Of a stretch of 64,000 bases of DNA, positions 42,419 through 51,138 are shown in pieces; within the stretch, counting starts at the first letter, position 1, and each line of letters opens with the position of its first letter. The notes below the pieces were generated by a model. The model was not told the origin of the DNA, searched no databases, and worked only from the letters and a program-made list of their open reading frames with translations. Origin of the DNA: Solimonas sp. (GTDB taxonomy: Bacteria > Pseudomonadota > Gammaproteobacteria > Nevskiales > Nevskiaceae); NCBI GenBank assembly GCA_030149365.1, contig JASBRP010000001.1, positions 62,001 to 126,000 on the forward strand. The letters run 5' to 3'. The position numbers and the translations under genes are program-made.

Positions 42419-43777
42419 ATGACCGCTGCACTGCCTTCCCTACCTGTTCCCGTCGCCAGTGGCGAGGTCGCCGCGTTGCTGCATACCGTGGCTCCCGTCA
42501 GCCCGGGGCTGACCATCGACGCCTCCGCCGACGTCTTCCTGGAGCCGCAGTACGCCCGCATGCTGTGCCTGCCCATCGTGACGCCGAACGGCGTCCCCGT
42601 GGGCACGCTGAGCCGCCACACCCTCAACGGCATCTTCCTGCGCCGCTTCGGCCGCGAGATCTTCGGCCCGCGAGCGGTAACGCAGGCGATGAACGCCGAA
42701 CCGCTGGTGGTGGATGTCGGCAGCACGCTGGAGCAGGCCGCGGCGCACATCACCGCCAAGCTGGGTTCGCCGATCACCGAGGACTTCGTGATCGTGGACC
42801 AGGGCCGCTATCTCGGCATGGGCATCGTGCTCGATCTTCTCTCGGCGCTGCAGCGCCGCGTGGACCAGGCGGCCCGCGAGCTGGGCGAGGCCTACGGCCA
42901 GCTGCAGGCCTCGCAGGCGCAGCTGGTGCAATCGGAAAAGATGGCTTCGCTGGGCCAGATGGTGGCCGGCGTGGCCCACGAGATCAACACGCCGCTGGGC
43001 TACGTGCGCAACAACGTCGAGATGGTCCAGGGCGTATTCGACCAGCTCGGCGAAGTGATCGCGGCACAGGACAAGCTGGGCCAGCTGCTCAACGACGAAT
43101 CCGCCGACGAGCAGGCCCTGGGCGAGCAGATGGCACAGTGCGCCGCGCTGATGGCGGACCTGCGCGAGAACCAGCTGCTGGAAGACACCCGCGCGCTATT
43201 CGGCGACACCCTGTTCGGCGTCGACACGATCAAGGACCTGGTGATCAGCCTGCGCAACTTCTCGCGCCTGGACCAGGCCCGCGTGGCGGACGTCTCGATC
43301 AACGACTGCCTGGACCAGACCCTGATGATCGCCAACAACGTGCTCAAGGCACGTGTCGAGGTGATCCGCCGCTTCGGCGACATCCCCAACATCCGCTGCT
43401 CGCCCTCGCAGATCAACCAGGTGCTGCTCAACATCATGACCAACGCCGCCCAGGCGATCGAGCATGACCAGGGCAAGCTGCTGCTGCGCACCGAGGCCGA
43501 CGAGCGCTGGGTGCGCATCCATATCCAGGACAACGGCAAGGGCATGCCGCCGGAGGTCCTGAAGAAGGTCTTCGATCCCTTCTTCACCACCAAGCCCATC
43601 GGCCAGGGCACCGGCCTGGGCCTGTCGATCAGCTTCCAGATCGTGCAGGCCCACGGCGGCCGTATCGACGTGGTGTCGGAGCCGGGCCGCGGCACCAAGT
43701 TCGTCATCAGCCTGCCGCTCGAGGCGGCAGGGTCATCGGCCGAACCGGCCGAGCGGGTGGCCTCGATCGCCGCCTGA
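42419..43777 (+). CDS. Soluble sensor histidine kinase with CBS-like sensory module
   Basis: A 452-residue kinase with no transmembrane segment. Residues 20-145 resemble a CBS pair (LEPQYARMLCLPIVTPNGVPVGTLSRHTL and EDFVIVDQGRYLGMGIVLDLL), which would sense a cytoplasmic ligand such as a nucleotide. A coiled-coil (145-175) leads to the phosphoacceptor H187 in GVAHEINTPLGYV. The ATP domain has DNGKGMPPEV and GTGLGLS. The response regulator gene follows by 19 bases, giving a complete two-component system. Confidence 0.92.
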   Translation: MTAALPSLPVPVASGEVAALLHTVAPVSPGLTIDASADVFLEPQYARMLCLPIVTPNGVPVGTLSRHTLNGIFLRRFGREIFGPRAVTQAMNAEPLVVDVGSTLEQAAAHITAKLGSPITEDFVIVDQGRYLGMGIVLDLLSALQRRVDQAARELGEAYGQLQASQAQLVQSEKMASLGQMVAGVAHEINTPLGYVRNNVEMVQGVFDQLGEVIAAQDKLGQLLNDESADEQALGEQMAQCAALMADLRENQLLEDTRALFGDTLFGVDTIKDLVISLRNFSRLDQARVADVSINDCLDQTLMIANNVLKARVEVIRRFGDIPNIRCSPSQINQVLLNIMTNAAQAIEHDQGKLLLRTEADERWVRIHIQDNGKGMPPEVLKKVFDPFFTTKPIGQGTGLGLSISFQIVQAHGGRIDVVSEPGRGTKFVISLPLEAAGSSAEPAERVASIAA

Positions 43778-43796
43778 AGCCGAGACACTCCCTCCA

Positions 43797-44789
43797 ATGA
43801 ATGCCAAGCCCACGCTGCTGCTGATCGACGACGAGGAACGCATCCTGCGCTCGCTGGCGATGCTGTTCCGCGGCGATTACCGCCTGCACGCCACCACCGA
43901 CCCGCACGAGGCCCTGGCCATCATCGGGCGCGAGCCGGTGCACGTCATCGTCAGCGACCAGCGCATGCCGATCATGCGCGGCGCCGAGCTGCTGCGTCAG
44001 GTGCGCGAGAAGTCGCCCAACACGATGCGCCTGCTGCTGACCGGCTACTCCGAGCTGGAAGCCGTGGTGGCCTCGGTCAACGAGGGCGAGATCTTCCGCT
44101 TCATCAACAAGCCCTGGGACGCCGCCGAGCTGCGCGACACCGTGCGCCAGGCCGCCGACATCTCGCGCGCGCTGATGGCCGCCGGCCCGGTGGCGCCGCC
44201 GCAGCCGCTGTTCACCGAGACCGGCAGCTTCGTGGCGCCGGTGGCCCTGGCCCTGCCCGGCAAGCAGCCGACCGCGGGCGAGACCCTGCTGGTGATCGAC
44301 GACGACGCCGAGGTGGTCCAGGCCGTGCAGGAAATCGTCGGCCCCTCAATGAGCGTGCTCTGGGCCCAGACCCTGGATGCGGCGATGGCCGCCATCGAGC
44401 AGCACGACATCGCCGTGATCGTCTCCGAGTTGGTGGTGAAGCGCGAGACCGTGACGCCCCTGCTGAAGCTGCTCAAGGCCCAGCACCCCGAGGTGGTCAC
44501 CCTGGTGCTGACGCCGTTCCAGGACGTCAGCGTCTTCATCGGCCTGATCAACCAGGGCCAGGTCTACCGCCTGCTGCCCAAGCCGGTGCGCCGCGGCCCC
44601 CTGGGCATGAACATCGCCTCGGCCCTGCGCCATCACCGTGCCCTGCGCGACGCGCCGAAGCTGCGCGCCGCCTACCAGGTGGAGAAGATCCGCCAGCCCG
44701 AGGAAGCCAGCGGCAGCGTGGCCAACCGCGTGATGGGCCTGCTGTCCCGCATCCGCGGCCGTGGCGCCGCCGCCAGCCCCGGCCCCTGA
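43797..44789 (+). CDS. Response regulator with two receiver domains, second degenerate
   Basis: A 330-residue protein. REC1 (5-125) has the acidic pair D11/D12, the phosphoacceptor D54 (VSDQRMP) and the switch Lys in FINKPW. REC2 (163-285) retains IDDD and LLPKPV, but the phosphoacceptor position is E211 (IVSELVV), a substitution that can mimic the phosphorylated state. There is no DNA-binding or cyclic-di-GMP domain; the tail after residue 290 is short and basic. Output is probably through protein-protein contact. It is encoded directly after its kinase. Confidence 0.92.
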   Translation: MNAKPTLLLIDDEERILRSLAMLFRGDYRLHATTDPHEALAIIGREPVHVIVSDQRMPIMRGAELLRQVREKSPNTMRLLLTGYSELEAVVASVNEGEIFRFINKPWDAAELRDTVRQAADISRALMAAGPVAPPQPLFTETGSFVAPVALALPGKQPTAGETLLVIDDDAEVVQAVQEIVGPSMSVLWAQTLDAAMAAIEQHDIAVIVSELVVKRETVTPLLKLLKAQHPEVVTLVLTPFQDVSVFIGLINQGQVYRLLPKPVRRGPLGMNIASALRHHRALRDAPKLRAAYQVEKIRQPEEASGSVANRVMGLLSRIRGRGAAASPGP

Positions 44790-44873
44790 TCACGCCCTGA
44801 TCCCCGCCTGGGGGGTCGGTCCGGCACGGCCGGCATGGTAGAGTCGGCGCACCCGAATCCAGGAGCGTCGCAG

Positions 44874-45620
44874 ATGGTCCACCCGATGCGTGCCGCGCTG
44901 TTCGCGCTGCTCAGCCTTTCCAGCCTTGACGCCGCCGCGCAGGAAGCCCCTGCGGCGCTGTGCCGCGCCTACGACAACGGCCAGTGGCAGACGCTGGGAC
45001 GTGGCTCCCTGGAAGCCTGCCTCAAGGCCGTGGACCGGGCCGTGCCCGGCTACAACAGCCAGGGCTTCAAGTTCGGCCTGGCCGGTCGCCAGCTGCTGGC
45101 CGCCGACAACAACTACTTCTACCGTTCCGAGGACCAGGGCCGCAGCTGGAGCGCCTTCGGCTACCGCGGCTCGGTCAAGGCGATCCTCGACGCCGCCGCC
45201 CCGCTGCAGCCCGCCACGCGGCCGGTGGCCACCGCGGCCGCCGCGGCCGAGGTCCTGCCGCCGCCCGCGTCCGCGCCGCAGGCCCTGTCGGCACCGCAGG
45301 CCGTGGTCCAGCAGGCCGAGATCCCGCAGCCCACCACGGCCCCGCAGGCCGTGGTCGCACAGGCCGCTCCGGTCGCGCAGGCCGCTGCCATCCCGCAGGC
45401 CGAAGAGCGCAGCTGCAGCGTCTATGGCAACGGCGCCTGGAAGTCGGTCGGCAGCCTGGCGCTGCCGTCCTGCGGCGACGCCCTGGACCAGACCCCGAAC
45501 CAGTACGACGAGACCGGCTACAAGTACGGCTACTGGGGCAAGCTCGACCTCGCCGCCGACGCCAAGAACATCCTGACCTCGGACAACGGCGAGAACTGGA
45601 CGCCGCTGCGTCCCCGCTGA
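44874..45620 (+). CDS. Exported protein with internal duplication, unknown function
   Basis: A 248-residue protein. I chose ATG 44874, placed nine bases after AGGAG; an upstream ATG at 44835 lacks such a site. A signal peptide (MRAALFALLSLSSLDAAAQ) is cleaved near AAAQ-EA. Two related 65-residue units follow. Unit 1 runs from CRAYDNGQWQTLG to SEDQGRSWSAFGYR. Unit 2 runs from CSVYGNGAWKSVG to SDNGENWTPL. They share C-x-Y-x-NG-x-W, a second Cys, GxKxG, LAAD and DxGxxW. A Pro/Ala/Gln-rich linker (about 105-180) joins them. No known family is recognised. Confidence 0.78.
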   Translation: MVHPMRAALFALLSLSSLDAAAQEAPAALCRAYDNGQWQTLGRGSLEACLKAVDRAVPGYNSQGFKFGLAGRQLLAADNNYFYRSEDQGRSWSAFGYRGSVKAILDAAAPLQPATRPVATAAAAAEVLPPPASAPQALSAPQAVVQQAEIPQPTTAPQAVVAQAAPVAQAAAIPQAEERSCSVYGNGAWKSVGSLALPSCGDALDQTPNQYDETGYKYGYWGKLDLAADAKNILTSDNGENWTPLRPR

Positions 45621-45640
45621 GGATTGCCGAGGACCGCCCG

Positions 45641-46039
45641 ATGCCCGCCCTGCGCCTGCTGCTGATCGCCGCCCTGCTCGCCGGCTGCTCGCGCGGGGCC
45701 GAGGCCCCGCCCGCCGCGGCACCCGCCGCCGAGGCGCCGCTGCCGATCCCGGAAAACGTGGTGATCGAAGAGCCGGCAACCACGCAGCCGATGACCATGC
45801 TCTACCGCTGCGAAGGCGACGCCAAGGTCACCGTGGCCATGCTCGACGCCGAATCCGAGCGCATCGCCCTCACGCTGCCGGGCGAGGAGCCCGTGGAACT
45901 GAGCCAGTCCCCGTCGGCCTCCGGCGCCAAGTACGTCGGCGAGCAGCTGGTGTTCTGGGGCAAGGGCGACGAGGCCTCGATCGAGCGTGATGGCAAGACC
46001 GTCTTCAGCGGCTGCAAGCTGCAGGCCGCCGCCGGCTAA
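45641..46039 (+). CDS. MliC-family lipoprotein (lysozyme inhibitor-like)
   Basis: A 132-residue lipoprotein with lipobox LLAGC (C16). After a Pro/Ala linker, a MliC-type beta-barrel domain begins with YRCEGDAKVTVAM, contains SASGAKYVG and LVFWGKGDEASI, and ends at SGCK. The paired cysteines fit the disulfide of MliC/PliC inhibitors. Such proteins protect the envelope from c-type lysozyme. It lies 20 bases after the duplicated exported protein and may be expressed with it. Confidence 0.82.
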   Translation: MPALRLLLIAALLAGCSRGAEAPPAAAPAAEAPLPIPENVVIEEPATTQPMTMLYRCEGDAKVTVAMLDAESERIALTLPGEEPVELSQSPSASGAKYVGEQLVFWGKGDEASIERDGKTVFSGCKLQAAAG

Positions 46040-46051
46040 GGCCACTGCTTC

Positions 46052-46120
46052 GTGGGAGTGGCTTCAGCCGCGATCCTGCAGCGCACGGAATCCGGAGATC
46101 GCGGCTGGAGCTGCCTCCCC
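46052..46120. repeat. Hairpin repeat (family R5)
   Basis: GTGGGAGTGGCTTCAGCCGC and its imperfect complement (GATCGCGGCTGGAGCTGCC) enclose a 20-base spacer between the MliC-type and GFA genes. It is related to 39504-39555. Confidence 0.75.
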
Positions 46121-46140
46121 AATCGCAGCAAGGAGTGCCC

Positions 46141-46548
46141 ATGAGCGCCTCTCTCGACGGCGGCTGTCTCTGCGGCTCAATCCGCTACCGCATCCACGGC
46201 GACATCATCGATGCCGGCTACTGCCACTGCCGCCTGTGCCAGCGCTCCTCCGGAGCGCCGGTGCTGGCCTGGCTGACGCTACCGGTGACGGGTTTCGCCT
46301 ATACCGCCGGCGAACCCGCGGTGTTCCATTCCAGCGAACACAGCCAGCGGGAATTCTGCGACCGCTGCGGCAGCCAGCTCGCCTTCCGCCGCCGCGAAGC
46401 GGCGCAGACCGTGGACGTGACCCTCGCCAGCCTTGAAGATCCGAAGCAGGTGCCGCCGGAGTACCACATCTGGCGACAAAGCCGCATCACTTGGTTCGAG
46501 ACCAGCGACCAGCTTCCGCGCCACGAGGACAACGGGCCTGATCGCTAG
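46141..46548 (+). CDS. GFA-family zinc-binding protein
   Basis: A 135-residue protein of the glutathione-dependent formaldehyde-activating fold. Zinc ligands are visible as GGCLCGSIRY, YCHCRLCQRSSG and FCDRCGSQL. The ATG at 46141 follows AAGGAG closely. Function within the family is often unknown and formaldehyde activation should not be presumed. Its end touches the convergent end of the PHP lipoprotein gene (stop codons overlap at 46545-46548). Confidence 0.9.
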   Translation: MSASLDGGCLCGSIRYRIHGDIIDAGYCHCRLCQRSSGAPVLAWLTLPVTGFAYTAGEPAVFHSSEHSQREFCDRCGSQLAFRRREAAQTVDVTLASLEDPKQVPPEYHIWRQSRITWFETSDQLPRHEDNGPDR

Positions 46549-47786
46549 CGTGCGTTGACCCACACCGGGCTGGTATAAGCCACCGCTTCGCCCGCCTCGT
46601 TCTCGACACGCGCGTAGTACCAGCGCTCGTTCGCCGATACCGGCAGCGAGTATTCCAGCCGCCCGCCGCCACTGCGCAGCAGCGGCTCTCCCGCCTTGTC
46701 GAACAGCGCGATGCTCCCGGGATAGCTGCGGCCATCACGGTAGCGGGCCGAGATCTGCAGGGGCACGGTGGAGGCACCATCGCAGCGCAGGCGAGAGCCC
46801 ATCGGATGTCCCTCCGCCGTCATCTCCACCACCAGGTCCTCATTGCCGACGACGGCATACATGCGCCGCGCCAGCATGGCGTCCTTGACCGTGGCCGGCG
46901 CCAGGTCGGGAGCCACGATCACGGTCTTGGGCAGGTCCGGCGAGGCCCAGTGGGTGCCGTGCTCGTCCTCGCCGCTGACCGCGCCCACATGCCAGCCGTT
47001 GTCCAGCGCCAGCGTGTACCACTCGGCATAGCGGTCGCTGCTGCCGCCGTTGAACAGCTCCATGCCGACCATGCGCTCGTCGGCCTGCGGCACGTGGCGC
47101 AGATTCCACCAGTTGCCGCCCGGGTCGAAGTCGCCCAGCGTCTTGTCGCCCGGATGATTGAAGATGGCGATGCTGTCATTGCCGCCGCCCAGCAGCAGCG
47201 TGTCCGGCGAGCGGTCGAACCAGCTCCAGAAGGATTCCATCGTCAGCAGGTAGCCGCCATCGAGCTTGGCGTTGGTCTGGTCCTTGCCGAAGAAGACGTT
47301 GATGTGGCCGAAGCGGTCCGAGGTCCACTCGAAACCGCGGAAGGCCAGGAAATCCTCGTTGCTGGCCTCCGCGGTCTGCTTGCGGATCGACTCCCACTTG
47401 TTCAGCTCGTCCACGCTGGGGGTCAGGCAGGTCAGCAGGCCGTCGGGCGTGGTGAAGCAGTCGCTGCCCAGCGAGATGAACACCAGCGGATCGAGGTTGT
47501 CGGTGTGCTCGCTGCTGCCCATGAAATCCAGGCCCGCGGCCTTGCCGGCAGCAAAGTAGTCGGCCGGGATCGAGTGGATGTCGCCGTCGGAATAGGAGCT
47601 GTGCTCGTGCAGCGCGCCGCGGTAGTGCTTCAGCGTCGCCAGCTCGGGCCCGGCATAGGCCTCGCAGGCCTTGGCGGCACCGGGATTCCCGGTGCCCGGC
47701 CCCATCGAAGGATCGGAGCTGCCGCAGGCGGAGATCAGCAGCAGGAGGAGACCGGAGGCGGACAGGCGCGGCAGGAGCTTGGGCAT
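46545..47786 (-). CDS. PHP-type metallohydrolase lipoprotein
   Basis: A 413-residue lipoprotein with lipobox LISAC (C21). The PHP motifs are HEHSSYSDG (metal ligands), SSEHTD and NHPGD, as in CehA/DUF3604-like hydrolases. A C-terminal beta-domain (from about residue 320) may bind substrate. It would hydrolyse phosphoester or carbamate-type bonds on the periplasmic side or cell surface. The gene stands alone between convergent GFA and another lipoprotein gene. Confidence 0.82.
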   Translation of the reverse strand: MPKLLPRLSASGLLLLLISACGSSDPSMGPGTGNPGAAKACEAYAGPELATLKHYRGALHEHSSYSDGDIHSIPADYFAAGKAAGLDFMGSSEHTDNLDPLVFISLGSDCFTTPDGLLTCLTPSVDELNKWESIRKQTAEASNEDFLAFRGFEWTSDRFGHINVFFGKDQTNAKLDGGYLLTMESFWSWFDRSPDTLLLGGGNDSIAIFNHPGDKTLGDFDPGGNWWNLRHVPQADERMVGMELFNGGSSDRYAEWYTLALDNGWHVGAVSGEDEHGTHWASPDLPKTVIVAPDLAPATVKDAMLARRMYAVVGNEDLVVEMTAEGHPMGSRLRCDGASTVPLQISARYRDGRSYPGSIALFDKAGEPLLRSGGGRLEYSLPVSANERWYYARVENEAGEAVAYTSPVWVNAR

Positions 47787-47943
47787 GGCAGGCAGACGGA
47801 TCGGCGAAGCCGCAAGGATGCCTGCCGCAACCGTGGTGCCAAGTGAAATATTTGCGTCAAGGCGATTTTTACTAGCCCCGCGCGGGGCCCTGGCCAGCTC
47901 CTCGCCAGGCCGGCGCGAGCCGGCCTGGCGATGCCAGGTGCCG

Positions 47944-49287
47944 CTACTTCGCCGCGCAGGCCTCGAACGCCGCCGCCGGCGTCCCCGCCGCCTCGATGGT
48001 GGCCTTGTCGCAGTAGGCGATCCGCGGCAGGTACTCGCCTATCACGTCCACCGGCGGCGTGCCGTAGGGCACGTTCTGCACCGCCTGCGTGAAGTGCGTC
48101 GAGGGCAGCATGTGGCGGTAGATCAACACCGAGTCCGGGTAGATCGAGCCCCAGGGCAACCAGGCCATGGCATTGGCGTCCGTGGCGTTGGCCGGCTTCT
48201 GCTCCGGGTCCGACACCACCAGCGTGAAGTAGCCCTGCGCGTCCACCGGCACCTCGAAGTCCGACAGGCAATCGACGTAGCGCTGGCTGACGAACTCGTT
48301 GGTGCAGATCGACCAGTAGCGCACCTGCGACGCACCCAGCGGCGCCTCTGCGGGCTGCTGCGCATAGCGCGGCGCTCGCGCCCGCAGGATGTACAGCGAG
48401 CCCTTGTCGCGGCTGGCGATGCCGGTGACGTAGGCGTTGTCGATGTTGCTGAGGAAACCCCCGCCGGTGTCGGCGCCAGTGATCGCGCCCAACGGCAACT
48501 GGAAGCCCACGGCGTTGCTGACCAGCTGGCGCAGCGCATCGGGCAGGCCATAGAACCGCAGCATCTGCGGCTGCTTCGGCGCCAGCGGGAACGGCAGGCC
48601 CGGCAGCGGATTGCTGCTGTCGCGGATCACGCCGTTGACCAGGCCCGGCAGGCCCTCGGGCGGCAGCGGGTTGCAGCGCTCCAGCGCCACCGGCGTGGCC
48701 GTGCCGCCCGCCGTCTCCAGCGTCAGCTTCGGCAGCGGCACGCCACCACTGCGGCTACCCTCGGCCACGTAGATGCGGTAGATCAGCAGCCACACCGGGT
48801 TGGGCAGGTCCACGCGGTTCAGCAGGTCGATGCTGCCGGCATAGATCGTGTTGGGCTCGCGCGCTTCCGGCACCATGCCCGGCTTCAAGTAGGCGACATA
48901 GCGCCCCTGCGGAGCGCCGGCATTGCGGTAGGGATTGCCACCCTCGCTGGGATCGAGCTGGTAGTCGGTGATGGCATCGGTGGGACGCAGCGCCGGGTCA
49001 TAGGCGTTGTAGGAGAAGTAGCGCGAATGCGGATACTCGCCCTCGATGCGCAGGCGCGTGCCGGGCAGCGCCGGCAGGGCCGCCACCCAGTAGGTCGCCG
49101 CCTCGTCGGGGAAGGCGATGTTCAGCAGGTCCGGATCGCTGCGGACCAGCCAGCTGCAGTTCGCCGCGATCGCCTGGGTCTCGGGCGTGGGCTGAGGCAA
49201 CGGTGTCTCGGCGGCCGTCCCCGGCGCGCTGCTGCCGCCGCAGGCGGCGAGCAGCAGGGCCAGCGCGGGAATGGCGAGACGCAGCAT
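47944..49287 (-). CDS. Lipoprotein of unknown function
   Basis: A 447-residue lipoprotein (lipobox LLAAC, C16). It is rich in aromatic residues and Pro, with motifs such as YFSYNAYDP, DYQLDPSEGG and VRYWSICTNEF, and four or more Cys that may form disulfides. I do not recognise the family. Its start overlaps the stop of the metallo-beta-lactamase gene (TGATG at 49287), so the two are translationally coupled and probably act together at the outer membrane. Confidence 0.8.
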   Translation of the reverse strand: MLRLAIPALALLLAACGGSSAPGTAAETPLPQPTPETQAIAANCSWLVRSDPDLLNIAFPDEAATYWVAALPALPGTRLRIEGEYPHSRYFSYNAYDPALRPTDAITDYQLDPSEGGNPYRNAGAPQGRYVAYLKPGMVPEAREPNTIYAGSIDLLNRVDLPNPVWLLIYRIYVAEGSRSGGVPLPKLTLETAGGTATPVALERCNPLPPEGLPGLVNGVIRDSSNPLPGLPFPLAPKQPQMLRFYGLPDALRQLVSNAVGFQLPLGAITGADTGGGFLSNIDNAYVTGIASRDKGSLYILRARAPRYAQQPAEAPLGASQVRYWSICTNEFVSQRYVDCLSDFEVPVDAQGYFTLVVSDPEQKPANATDANAMAWLPWGSIYPDSVLIYRHMLPSTHFTQAVQNVPYGTPPVDVIGEYLPRIAYCDKATIEAAGTPAAAFEACAAK

Positions 49288-51032
49288 CAGTGGCCCTCTT
49301 CCATCGGCTCGAACATCTTCATGAACTTGGCGAACTCCAGCTTGCCGCCCTTGGTCACCTCGAAGTCGCGCACCAGGGTCACGGCTGGGTTGCGCAGCTT
49401 CGCCAGCATTTCCTTGAAGGCCTGGCCGGACACGCGCACCACGATGTCGGCATCACCGCGCAGCTCCGGCACCACCTCGCTGGCGCCGCGGCGGACGATG
49501 TAGGTGTAGCGCTCCGGGCTGTCGGTGAACTCGAAGGCGACGGAGGTGGTGACGTCCGCCGAGGCCTCGGGGTTGAGGTTGATCGTCAGCGCGTCGAAGA
49601 AGCGGTTCAGCGGCAGCTGCGACAGCATCTCCGGCGTGGGCTGCATGATCCGCCCCGGCAGCTTGAACTCACCCGCCAGCTCGCGCGCCGTCACCAGGTA
49701 CCAGTGGCGTGCATTGGGATTGGCCTCGCGCTCGCCCAGCGCCCGCAGTGCCTTGATGCGCAGCCGCTTGGCCTCCGCCGCTTCCGGCTGCGCACGCAGC
49801 AGGTAGTCGGTGAGCTGCAGCACCCATTGCGACTCGCCCTTGGCGTCGGCGTCCTGAGCCTGTTTCAGCATGGCCTCCGCGCCGCCGGCCAGCGCGATCA
49901 TCTTCTGCGCCTGCTCTTCCGGCGGCAGCGGCTGCAACGTGGTGGGGTTGCCGTCGAACCAGCCGAGGTTGCCGCTGAAAATGCTGCGCGCGGACCAGCC
50001 CGGCTTGCCGTAGAACTCCTGCAGGAACGGCGAGGACGCCAGGTGCGGCGGCAGCTTGATGCGCGGCGCGATCTCGTCCGGCGTATAGCCGAGGTTGATC
50101 AGGCGCAGCGCCTGGTCGTTGACGTAGCGGATGCCGTCGCGATACGTGGTCAGGATCTCGTCGATCTGCTGCTCGCCCTGCAGCGGACGCGTGTGGCTGG
50201 GCACCAGCACCGCGGGCTTGAGCGCGCGCATCTTGTCCAGCGAATCCGCCCACAGGCGCGGCTCGCGGTAGGTGGTGCCGCGGATCGTGTAGAGGTTGGG
50301 GAAGGTCTTGTAGAGGTTGTCGCCCGGCAGCAGCACGCGCTGCTTGGGCAGCCACACGAACAGCTGGTCGGTGGTCTCGCCCGGCGCGTGCACCAGCTCG
50401 AAGTCGATGCCGGCGATGCTGTCCTTGAGGTTCTCGTCGAACAGCTTGTTGGGCCGCAGGATGTCGATCTTGCTGCCCTCGTGGATCTCCAGGCCCGGGC
50501 CGAGGCCGACGTTGACCATCTCTTCCGGCGGCAGCATCGGGCCGTACATGCGCAGCGAGCGCCGCGTGATGGCCTCCTGCAGCTCGAAGGTGGTGCGATC
50601 CATGTTGCGGATCACCTCGCGCTGCGCGTAGACCGGCACCGCGTCGGAGCCGCCGGTGAAGATGCGTGCGCCGCCGATGTGGTCCGGGTGCGAGTGCGTG
50701 TAGATCAGCGCCTTGACCGGCTTGTCGGTGATCTTGCGGAACTCGGCCAGCACCGCCTGCGCGGTGGCCTCGTCCTCCATGGTGTCGACCACGATGATGC
50801 CGTCGTCGCCCACCAGCATGATGGAGTTGGCGATGCCGTAGCCCACCGCCACGTAGACACCTTCGGCAGCCTTGACCACTTCCTTGCGGAACTCGGCGCT
50901 GTGCGCGCTCAGGGCCTCGGGGCTGGTCACCGGCGGCGCGGCAGGCGCGGCCTTCTCCTTGCAGGCGGACAGCAGGGCCAGCAGGCCGGCAGCGGCCAGG
51001 GCGGCGATCGGACGGGGCATCGGACGGATCAT
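49287..51032 (-). CDS. Alkylsulfatase-like metallo-beta-lactamase lipoprotein
   Basis: A 581-residue lipoprotein with lipobox LLSAC (C24). The metallo-beta-lactamase domain (45-300) has THSHPDHIGGA and further ligands in HAPGETTDQ and VPSHTRPLQG. A helical dimerisation domain and a C-terminal SCP2-like domain follow, as in SdsA1-type alkylsulfatases. I chose ATG 51032 rather than a longer upstream frame because it yields a good signal peptide. The likely role is hydrolysis of alkyl sulfates or similar amphiphiles in the periplasm. The divergent AraC gene may regulate it. Confidence 0.88.
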   Translation of the reverse strand: MIRPMPRPIAALAAAGLLALLSACKEKAAPAAPPVTSPEALSAHSAEFRKEVVKAAEGVYVAVGYGIANSIMLVGDDGIIVVDTMEDEATAQAVLAEFRKITDKPVKALIYTHSHPDHIGGARIFTGGSDAVPVYAQREVIRNMDRTTFELQEAITRRSLRMYGPMLPPEEMVNVGLGPGLEIHEGSKIDILRPNKLFDENLKDSIAGIDFELVHAPGETTDQLFVWLPKQRVLLPGDNLYKTFPNLYTIRGTTYREPRLWADSLDKMRALKPAVLVPSHTRPLQGEQQIDEILTTYRDGIRYVNDQALRLINLGYTPDEIAPRIKLPPHLASSPFLQEFYGKPGWSARSIFSGNLGWFDGNPTTLQPLPPEEQAQKMIALAGGAEAMLKQAQDADAKGESQWVLQLTDYLLRAQPEAAEAKRLRIKALRALGEREANPNARHWYLVTARELAGEFKLPGRIMQPTPEMLSQLPLNRFFDALTINLNPEASADVTTSVAFEFTDSPERYTYIVRRGASEVVPELRGDADIVVRVSGQAFKEMLAKLRNPAVTLVRDFEVTKGGKLEFAKFMKMFEPMEEGH

Positions 51033-51059
51033 GGGTTCTCCTCCCAGGATGATTTGCGC

Positions 51060-51120
51060 CAGCTTAAGCCGGGGTCCGCTTGCAGGACTGGTCCGTTTGG
51101 GACAGTGTTTCCGCCACCCA
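51060..51120. promoter_or_regulatory. Candidate operator between alkylsulfatase-like and AraC genes
   Basis: The divergent gap contains GGACTGGTCC (a GGAC/GTCC inverted repeat) inside a larger imperfect dyad ACTGGTCC-GTTT-GGGACAGT near 51086-51107. Its position fits a site for the AraC-type regulator. No binding evidence is available. Confidence 0.4.
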
Positions 51121-51138
51121 CCCCACCCCGCCCGCCCC

